This document shows, piece by piece, positions 14,424-19,590 of a DNA stretch of 19,590 nucleotides. The number at the start of each line of letters is the position of its first letter. Positions within the stretch are counted from its first letter, which is position 1. The stretch lies in assembly GCA_035513175.1 (NCBI GenBank), contig DATKCN010000034.1, positions 1 through 19,590 on the forward strand. Reading direction: 5' to 3'. The stretch is from DATKCN01 sp035513175 (GTDB lineage Bacteria; Chloroflexota; Chloroflexia; Thermomicrobiales; CFX8). The translations under genes and the position numbers were made by a program. The notes beneath the pieces are model-generated. The model ran no database searches. It was given only the letters and a program-made list of their open reading frames with translations, and had not been told where the DNA came from.

Positions 14424-15321
14424 GTCCCCACTCGGCCTCCGCGTCCATCAGTTGCCGTCGCAGCACTGGCAGGCGGTCGCGCATGCGCTGCAGGTCGTCG
14501 AACTGCTCGTTGCGCTCCTTGATGAGGCGGATCAGCTCGGCTTGCAGGCGTTCGGCGAGCCACTGTCGTTCCTGGCAGGCGGGGCAGCGGCCCCGCAGGT
14601 CGCGCCAGCCGCCGCACTCCGGGCACGGGCTGGCGAGGTCGGACAACGTCAGCTCCGGCAGCGGCTTGCTGTCGAGGGTGTCGTCGCGGACGCGCTCCGC
14701 GAGAATCGAGAGGCCGTGGGCCAGGTGCTCGCGCAGCTCGTGCTCCCGCTCGGGCGGGACGCTCGGCGGCATGAGGGCTGCCGGGTCGCCCTCGACGCGC
14801 CGGAGCTGTGGCTCGATCTGCTGGTGGCCCCGCTCGGCCCAGTCGAGGTCCTCCGTGTAACGGAAGGCGACGTCCCCGACGCGGAAGGCCACTTCGCTTG
14901 GCTCGGGTAATGAGCTATCCCCCATCGCCAGACGCTTCGCGGGCACGGACACCGACGTTATGACGACCGGCCACGGCGGCAACGGGATGCCCACCCAGCC
15001 GGGAGGCACGACCAGCGCCTGCTCGGCGTCGCGGCTCGTCTGCTCGATGGCGCCGTTGATCTGCGCGATGCGGTCGTTCCAGCGGTTGTCGTCGGTCAGG
15101 GCGCTCTCGGCCTGCCGGATGTCGTAGCCCAGGTCCTGGATGCGCCGCTCCAGCCGCTGCCTGCGCCGTTCCCGCACGGCGGGGTCGTTGGGGTCGGGCC
15201 GCTGGCGGGCCGTGACCGGCATGCGCGCGGAGTCGCCGTCCATCGGGGCCATCGGCAGCTCACGCCGCGCCGGGGCTTCGGGCTGATCGGGCTTCTTCCT
15301 TAGAAAGTCGAGCCAGCGCAT
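14380..15321 (-). CDS. Unrecognised zinc-ribbon and coiled-coil protein with repeat-derived C-terminus
   Basis: A 313-residue protein whose function I do not recognise. It has a basic N-terminus, a charged helix likely to form a coiled coil (about 46-102), a Pro-rich segment with P-P-G-W-V-G-I-P-L-P-P-W-P (about 106-118), an acidic/basic middle, a zinc ribbon C233-P-E-C236 and C246-P-A-C249, and a second charged helix, again probably coiled coil (about 251-296). The last 15 residues (G-R-T-S-P-P-A-P-L-S-D-A-E-R-G) and the stop are encoded by the right arm of the repeat element, so the native C-terminus may have been replaced. ATG 15321-15319 follows AGGAG at 5-nt spacing. No membrane segment or signal peptide. 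It stands alone between the gluconate-dehydrogenase-like gene and a divergent small gene. Confidence 0.75.
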   Translation of the reverse strand: MRWLDFLRKKPDQPEAPARRELPMAPMDGDSARMPVTARQRPDPNDPAVRERRRQRLERRIQDLGYDIRQAESALTDDNRWNDRIAQINGAIEQTSRDAEQALVVPPGWVGIPLPPWPVVITSVSVPAKRLAMGDSSLPEPSEVAFRVGDVAFRYTEDLDWAERGHQQIEPQLRRVEGDPAALMPPSVPPEREHELREHLAHGLSILAERVRDDTLDSKPLPELTLSDLASPCPECGGWRDLRGRCPACQERQWLAERLQAELIRLIKERNEQFDDLQRMRDRLPVLRRQLMDAEAEWGRTSPPAPLSDAERG

Positions 15322-15342
15322 GGCGTCTCCTGGGTGAAGTCA

Positions 15343-15415
15343 GAAAGTGGAAAGTGGAAAGTCAAAAGGAACGAGGATGAGCCTGCTTTCACTCTCTAAG
15401 TTTGCACTTTCCACT
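15343..15415. repeat. Heptamer tandem repeat with inverted partner
   Basis: Three units of GAAAGTG (the last GAAAGTC) run at 15343-15363, and the reverse complement of AGTGGAAAGT recurs at 15406-15415, so the segment can fold on itself. It lies in the intergenic region upstream of the MIP18-like gene. Confidence 0.65.
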
Positions 15416-15486
15416 CGTCTCCTCCCCAGCGTACCGCACGCCGCGTGTCACGATGTTGGCAGGGTGGTTATCCTTGATGTGGAAAT

Positions 15487-15518
15487 CTGCCCGCGCCGGT
15501 TTGGCGGCAGGCGGGCAG
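15487..15518. other. GC-rich stem-loop upstream of the MIP18-like gene
   Basis: CTGCCCGC (15487-15494) pairs with GCGGGCAG (15511-15518), with a further possible GCC/GGC pairing inside. It sits about 36 nt before the probable start codon. It may form in the leader RNA; no function can be assigned. Confidence 0.4.
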
Positions 15519-15553
15519 TTCGCTACAGGCGCAGGAAGTGGAGCGAAAAGCGA

Positions 15554-15862
15554 GTGGTGACATTGCAGAAAGACCTGATTTTCGAGATGCTCAAGGACGT
15601 GGTCGACCCCGAGCTGGGCGTCAACATCGTCGACCTCGGTCTGGTCTACGACGCCAACATCTCCGAGGAGAACGACGTCGAGGTCGTCATGACTCTCACC
15701 TCGATGGGCTGCCCGCTCGGCCCAGTCATCATGGACGAGGTACAGCGCGCCCTCGGCGGATTGCTGGGCATTGGCCAGATCTCCGTGAAAATCGTCTGGA
15801 CCCCGCCGTGGTCGCCGGAGCTGATGACCGAGGACGCGAAGGACGAGCTTGGGATTTGGTGA
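15554..15862 (+). CDS. MIP18/DUF59-family iron-sulfur assembly-type protein
   Basis: A 102-residue protein of the MIP18 (DUF59) family, which includes SufT and PaaD and generally helps assemble or deliver iron-sulfur clusters. Hallmarks: D-V-V-D-P-E-L-G-V-N-I-V-D-L-G-L-V-Y (residues 15-32), the M-T-L-T-S-M-G-C-P-L-G motif with the conserved Cys53, and W-T-P-P-W-S-P (about 82-88). Length is typical. The start is ambiguous: adjacent GTG codons at 15554 and 15557, 10 and 13 nt after GGAG; the frame continues upstream into noncoding repeats. No suf or paa genes lie next to it. Its stop codon is the first base overlap with the heptamer array downstream. Confidence 0.85.
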   Translation: MVTLQKDLIFEMLKDVVDPELGVNIVDLGLVYDANISEENDVEVVMTLTSMGCPLGPVIMDEVQRALGGLLGIGQISVKIVWTPPWSPELMTEDAKDELGIW

Positions 15863-15888
15863 GTGCTGAGTGCTGAGTGCTGAGCGTT
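15861..15888. repeat. Heptamer tandem repeat (GAGTGCT)
   Basis: Three exact copies of GAGTGCT (15861-15881) and a degenerate fourth, GAGCGTT (15882-15888), begin inside the stop codon of the MIP18-like gene. An inverted pair AGCGCGA (15890-15896) and TCGCGCT (15932-15938) follows. Confidence 0.75.
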
Positions 15889-15969
15889 GAGCGCGATACG
15901 AGTCCCCTTCGCTTTGTGGCGGAACGGGTTCTCGCGCTTTCCATGACTCGGTTGGGATGATACTGTCCC

Positions 15970-16002
15970 CCGAGAGCGTTACCCATTGAAGGGTACCCTC
16001 GG
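15970..16002 (+). promoter_or_regulatory. Weak stem-loop in the leader of the F420 dehydrogenase gene
   Basis: CCGAG (15970-15974) and TACCC (15980-15984) can pair with CTCGG (15998-16002) and GGGTA (15991-15995) around a 6-nt loop, with an asymmetric internal loop. It ends about 10 nt before the ribosome-binding site. Two 5-bp helices are weak evidence. Confidence 0.25.
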
Positions 16003-16024
16003 CCCCAGCGAAGAAGGAGCACAC

Positions 16025-17023
16025 ATGCTGACACTCGGCTACAAGGCCTCGGCGGAGCAGTTCGGACCTCGTGAGCTGCTGGAGTTTGGCGTCATCGCGG
16101 AGGAAGTCGGGTTCGACTCCGTGGTCGTCAGCGATCACTTCCAGCCTTGGCGGCACACGCATGGGCACTCGCCGTACTCATTTGCATGGATGGCCGCGCT
16201 GGCCGAGCGCACGAAGACGGCGCGCATCGGCACGAGTGTCGTGACGCCGACCTTCCGATATCACCCCTCGATCGTGGCGCAGGCGATGGGCACCATCGGC
16301 TGTCTGGCGCCGGGGCGGGTGTTTCTGGGCGTCGGCACGGGCGAGTCGCTGAACGAGGCGCCGGCCATCGGCATCGAGTGGCCCGAGTTCAAGGAGCGCT
16401 TCGCCCGGCTGAAGGAAGCGATCGAGCTGATGCAGCTGCTGTGGACCGAGGAGCGCGTCACCTACGACGGCGAGTACTACCAGACGCGCGCCGCGACGGT
16501 CTACGACAAGCCGGAGGAGCCGATTGGCCTGCACATCGCGGCTTCGGGCGCGACGGCGGCGCGGCTGGCAGGACGGGTGGCGGACGGCTTCATCTGCACC
16601 AGCGGCAAGGCGCCGGAGCTGTATTCCGAGACGCTGCTGCCGGCCGTGCGCGATGGCGCGAGCAAGGCCAAACGTGAGATGAGCGACATCGAGCTGACGA
16701 TCGAGATGAAGGTGTCCTACGACACGGACCTCGACCGGGCGATGCAGGACACGAAGCACTGGGCGGCGCTGGCTCTCTCTTCGGACGAGAAGACGGGCGT
16801 GCACGACCCGCTGGAGATGGAACGGTTGGCCGACGCGCTGCCGGTCGAGCGGGCCGCGAGCCGCTGGATCGTCTCGAACGACCCCGACGAGCAGGTGGAG
16901 AAGATCAAGCCGTACATCGAGCAGGGCTTCACGCACCTCGTCTTCCACGCGCCGGGACCGGACCAGGAGCGCTGGATGCGGCTGTACGCGAAGGATGTGC
17001 TGCCGAAGCTGCGGGCGTTGTAA
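16025..17023 (+). CDS. fgd: F420-dependent glucose-6-phosphate dehydrogenase
   Basis: A 332-residue TIM-barrel enzyme that oxidises glucose-6-phosphate to 6-phosphogluconolactone while reducing coenzyme F420. It matches mycobacterial Fgd1 over the whole length: L-G-Y-K-A-S-A-E-Q-F at the start, S-D-H-F-Q-P-W-R-H (His38, Trp42), G-V-G-T-G-E-S-L-N-E (Glu107), F-I-C-T-S-G-K (Lys195), Lys256 and R-W-I-V (Arg280), equivalent to the known active-site His40, Trp44, Glu109 and phosphate-binding Lys198, Lys259, Arg283. ATG 16025 follows AAGGAG at normal spacing. It implies the host makes F420 and would supply reduced F420 to other enzymes, possibly the luciferase-like protein at 11311-12243. A few fgd-like proteins act on other sugars or hydroxy compounds, but all key residues are kept here. 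Confidence 0.93.
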   Translation: MLTLGYKASAEQFGPRELLEFGVIAEEVGFDSVVVSDHFQPWRHTHGHSPYSFAWMAALAERTKTARIGTSVVTPTFRYHPSIVAQAMGTIGCLAPGRVFLGVGTGESLNEAPAIGIEWPEFKERFARLKEAIELMQLLWTEERVTYDGEYYQTRAATVYDKPEEPIGLHIAASGATAARLAGRVADGFICTSGKAPELYSETLLPAVRDGASKAKREMSDIELTIEMKVSYDTDLDRAMQDTKHWAALALSSDEKTGVHDPLEMERLADALPVERAASRWIVSNDPDEQVEKIKPYIEQGFTHLVFHAPGPDQERWMRLYAKDVLPKLRAL

Positions 17024-17050
17024 GGGCCGAGGGATGAGGGCCGGGGCGGG

Positions 17051-17155
17051 TAAAGACCGCCAACTGGCGGTGTTAAGAGTTGGCGGCCATTGAATCGCCA
17101 CGCAGTGTTTGCGTTGAGTGAATGATGTGGGGTGAATCGCGCATGACGTGATTCG
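17051..17155. repeat. Structured repeat element, copy A
   Basis: First of two copies, aligned without gaps at an exact 142-nt offset (87 of 105 positions identical by hand count). It holds strand 1 at 17057-17065, strand 2 at 17065-17070 and strand 3 at 17078-17086. Strand 1 can pair with strand 2 (6 bp, 2-nt loop) or with strand 3 (9 bp), but not both. Two further hairpins follow: ACGCA/TGCGT (17100-17114) and GAATCGCG/CGTGATTC (17134-17154). The 17024-17398 gap between genes holds only these copies, their G-rich flanks and a possible promoter. Confidence 0.75.
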
Positions 17156-17192
17156 CCCGCGAGCGCTGTGAGGGCCGGGGGCTGAGGGCAGG

Positions 17193-17297
17193 TAAAGGAC
17201 GACAAGTGTCGTTGTAAGGGGTTGTCGTCCTTTAGGTCGCCACGCAGCGTTTGCGTCGAGTGAATGTTGTGGGGTGAATCGCGCATGACGTGATTCG
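17193..17297. repeat. Structured repeat element, copy B
   Basis: Second copy of the element. Strands 1, 2 and 3 lie at 17199-17207, 17207-17212 and 17220-17228. The arms differ in sequence from copy A but remain complementary, and the long stem extends outward (AAAGGACGACAA with TTGTCGTCCTTT, 12 bp). The two downstream hairpins at 17242-17256 and 17276-17296 are nearly identical to copy A. Confidence 0.75.
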
Positions 17298-17312
17298 GCT
17301 TCGTGCTACACT
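17285..17312 (+). promoter_or_regulatory. Possible promoter of the TIR-STAND gene
   Basis: TACACT (17307-17312) is preceded by TG at one base distance, an extended -10 pattern, with ATGACG (4 of 6 -35 positions) 16 nt upstream. The -35 lies within the last hairpin of repeat copy B. The match is modest. Confidence 0.3.
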
Positions 17313-17398
17313 GCCCTCGTCCTGAGTCCGAGCACGTCACGGCGAACCGGCGAGTAACGCGGCGGCGCCAGCGTTCAACACACCACAGAGGCGTCAGC

Positions 17399-19590
17399 AT
17401 GGCTGCATCCCCGCACGCCACAGCGAGAGACGGGCCGGTCTTCATCAGCTATGCGCGCGACAACGTTGGCTTCGCGCGCGACCTGCGGGAGCGGCTGCTG
17501 GCGCTCGGGCGCAGGCCGTGGATGGACATCTTCGACATCTCGCCCGGCGCGCGCTGGCCGACGGAGATCGACCGGGCGCTGCGTGGCGCGGGGGTCGTCG
17601 TCGGCCTGATGTCCCCTGCGGCGCTTGCCTCCGAAAACGTGATGAATGAGTGGGACTGGGCCATCGCCAACGAGCGCCGCCTCATCCTGCTGTTGATCGA
17701 GCCCTGCGAGATCCCGTTCCACTACGTCTCGCGCAGCTATCTGGATTTCACAATCGATCAGGAGCCGGCGTTTGACACGCTGCTGCGGGCGCTTGACATT
17801 CCACCCTCTGACGACGGAGCGCCCCCCGCCGACGTATTGGCCGCGACGGACTTCCCCGCGCTTGTAACCACCGGGTTGATCACGCGCCGCGCGGTCACGA
17901 TGGTGGGCCGGGACGCGGAACTGGACCAGTTGCGAGGCTGCCTGCGGGCGGCGCTGGCCTCCGAGGGCAGTCTCGTCCTGCTCGGTGGGGAGGCGGGCAT
18001 CGGCAAGACGACCATCAGCGCGGCGCTGTGCCGGGACGCGGCTGAGGCTGGCGCGCTCGTAGTATCGGGCGGCTGCTATGACCTGACGACGACGGCGCCC
18101 TATGGCCCGTGGGTCGAGATCATCAGCGCCTTTCCGGAGGGAGACGGGTTGCCGCCGGTTCCCGATCAGCTGCGGGTCGGGGGCGGGCTGACCGGCGTCG
18201 ACTCGCAGGCGGCGCTGTTCGAGCTGGCGGGACGGTTCCTGGGGCGCGTTGCTGCCGTGCGGCCGCAGGTGCTGCTGCTGGAGGACCAGCACTGGGCGGA
18301 TCAGGCCAGCCTCGACCTGTTGCGCTACCTGTCGCGCGTCCTGAGCGACCATCCGGTAATGTTCGTCGCGACCTATCGCGATGACGAGGTTGGACGCGAG
18401 CACCCGCTCTCCCGCCTGCTGCCGGTGCTCGTGCGTGAAGGCCGCGCGCACCGCCTGCACCTGCGGCAGCTGAGCCACGACGCGCTGCTGGCGCTCGTGC
18501 GGGAGAAGTACCTGCTGCCGCCGGAGGACGAAAAGCGGCTCGTCGCCTATCTCGAACGGCTGGCGGAGGGCAATCCATTCTTCACGCACGAGCTGCTGTT
18601 CATGCTGGAGGAGCAGCGGCTGCTCGCGCCCGCTGCCGGTGGCTGGCGGCTCGGCGACCTGACGGAGACAGGCGTGCCGACCCTGATCCAGCAGGTGATC
18701 GATGGGCGTCTCTCCCGGCTCGATGCAGCCACACGGTCGATGCTTGATGTCGCATCGGTCATCGGCTTCGAAGTCCCACTCGACCTTGTGCATGACGCGC
18801 ACGACGGCTCGGCGGGGGAGCTGGATGCGTCGTTGCGACGGGCGACCGATCATCACCTGCTGCTGACCCAGCCGGGTCAGAACGTCGTGCGCTTCAGCCA
18901 CGCTCTCGTGCGCCAGACGATCTACGAGGACATCCCCGCCTTCCGTCGCCGGGAGCTGCACCGGCGCGTGGGCGAAACATTGGCCCGTCGCGCGAGGCCG
19001 GAAGCGGCGGCCGTCGCCGACCACTTCCATGAGGCGGGAGACGAGCGGGCGCTCGACTGGCTCATCCGCTCGGCGGAGCAGGCGGAACGTCTCTTCGCAT
19101 CGGAGGCGGTCATCGCGGCCTGCGACCGCGCGCTCGCGCTCGCAGATCGGCTTGGAGTCGTGCCTTCATTGTCGATTTACCGGCTCCGGGGTCGCGGACG
19201 CGACTCGACCGGCGACTTCGACGGCGCTCTCGGTGACTACGATCATGTGGTGTCGATGGCGCGGCAGTCCGGTGATGTCCGCGCCGAGTGGCAGGCGCTT
19301 CTCGACCTAGCCGCGCTGTGGGCGTCGCGCGACTATCAGCGCACGCGAGAGTACTGCGAGCAGGCAGTCGAACTGGCGCGGACGATGGGCGATCCTGCCG
19401 CTCTGGGCCACAGCCTCAATCGTCTCGGAAACTGGTACCTGAACGCGGAGTACCTGGCAGAGTCAGCGAGATGTCACGACGAGGCACTCGCAATCTTCGA
19501 GGAGATCGACGATCAGCACGGCATCGCGACGACGCTCGACCTGCGGGCACTCGTGAACTGGCTTGTGCTGGATGTCGAGCGGGCGCTCCA
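17399..19590 (+). CDS. TIR domain-STAND ATPase-TPR protein (open at window end)
   Basis: A multidomain protein of at least 730 residues; the frame stays open to the last base. An N-terminal TIR domain (about 13-135) shows P-V-F-I-S-Y-A-R-D, W53-P-T-E56-I-D-R-A-L and V-M-N-E84-W, where Glu84 is at the place of the catalytic NADase glutamate in TIR enzymes. A STAND-type AAA domain follows: V-G-R-D-A-E-L-D-Q-L, Walker A G197-E-A-G-I-G-K-T204, Walker B L-L-L-E295-D296, then T-Y-R-D-D-E and A-E-G-N-P-F-F motifs seen in MalT/LuxR-type ATPases. From about residue 550 onward, helical pairs with A-L-x-D-Y-D and A-L-A-I-F-E-E-I look like TPRs. ATG 17399 follows GAGG at 7-nt spacing. By analogy it may be an NTP-dependent sensor whose TIR effector degrades NAD or signals, as in antiphage STAND proteins; a regulatory role is the alternative. 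A C-terminal DNA-binding domain may lie beyond the window. Confidence 0.9.
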   Translation, partial: MAASPHATARDGPVFISYARDNVGFARDLRERLLALGRRPWMDIFDISPGARWPTEIDRALRGAGVVVGLMSPAALASENVMNEWDWAIANERRLILLLIEPCEIPFHYVSRSYLDFTIDQEPAFDTLLRALDIPPSDDGAPPADVLAATDFPALVTTGLITRRAVTMVGRDAELDQLRGCLRAALASEGSLVLLGGEAGIGKTTISAALCRDAAEAGALVVSGGCYDLTTTAPYGPWVEIISAFPEGDGLPPVPDQLRVGGGLTGVDSQAALFELAGRFLGRVAAVRPQVLLLEDQHWADQASLDLLRYLSRVLSDHPVMFVATYRDDEVGREHPLSRLLPVLVREGRAHRLHLRQLSHDALLALVREKYLLPPEDEKRLVAYLERLAEGNPFFTHELLFMLEEQRLLAPAAGGWRLGDLTETGVPTLIQQVIDGRLSRLDAATRSMLDVASVIGFEVPLDLVHDAHDGSAGELDASLRRATDHHLLLTQPGQNVVRFSHALVRQTIYEDIPAFRRRELHRRVGETLARRARPEAAAVADHFHEAGDERALDWLIRSAEQAERLFASEAVIAACDRALALADRLGVVPSLSIYRLRGRGRDSTGDFDGALGDYDHVVSMARQSGDVRAEWQALLDLAALWASRDYQRTREYCEQAVELARTMGDPAALGHSLNRLGNWYLNAEYLAESARCHDEALAIFEEIDDQHGIATTLDLRALVNWLVLDVERAL

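Noticed and set aside
15343..15888. CRISPR array from the short repeats
   Set aside because: Units are 7 nt and contiguous, with no spacers and no cas genes.
17051..17297. CRISPR or simple duplication
   Set aside because: Only two units of 105 nt, and the differences are concentrated in paired arms rather than random or spacer-like.
17375..19030. A 551-codon open frame on the minus strand opposite the TIR-STAND gene
   Set aside because: The plus frame has TIR, Walker A/B and TPR motifs; the antisense frame has no recognisable domain and is Gln/Arg/Ala-rich, as expected opposite GC-rich coding sequence.

Overview
This is GC-rich bacterial DNA. An almost complete match to F420-dependent glucose-6-phosphate dehydrogenase, a second luciferase-like F420-type oxidoreductase, Tat-dependent lipoproteins and heavy use of intergenic palindromes and heptamer repeats fit a Chloroflexota (Thermomicrobia-like) chromosome. 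An actinobacterial relative cannot be excluded from the sequence alone, and this assignment is inference.

Left part (1-9250) is a catabolic/uptake locus. A SelA-like PLP enzyme (cut by the window edge) diverges from a 4,5-dihydroxyphthalate decarboxylase-like protein. Then, on the minus strand, come a peptide-type ABC importer (lipoprotein binding protein, then two permeases, with no ATPase genes in view), a GntR-family regulator, an imidazolonepropionase-like amidohydrolase and a second SelA-like PLP enzyme. The importer and the regulator genes each have a good sigma70-type promoter followed, 21-22 nt downstream of the -10, by the same 18-nt sequence (16/18 identical). This is a strong candidate for the operator of the GntR protein. 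The importer transcript would carry a leader of about 318 nt.

Middle part (9466-15321) holds redox and hydrolase genes: a GMC flavoprotein with a ferredoxin-like four-cysteine motif, a divergent luciferase-like monooxygenase, a Tat/lipoprotein serine hydrolase translationally coupled to a gluconate-2-dehydrogenase-subunit-3-like protein, and an unrecognised zinc-ribbon/coiled-coil protein. Palindromic REP/MITE-like elements lie between these genes. One, with 43-bp terminal inverted repeats, supplies the last codons and stop of the zinc-ribbon protein.

Right part (15554-19590) has a small MIP18/DUF59 protein bracketed by heptamer tandem repeats, the F420-dependent glucose-6-phosphate dehydrogenase, and a large TIR-STAND-TPR protein that is still open at the window edge. 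Between the last two, two copies of a 105-nt element lie at an exact 142-nt period. Their substitutions covary in triplets, preserving two mutually exclusive hairpins. This is the most unusual signal in the window.
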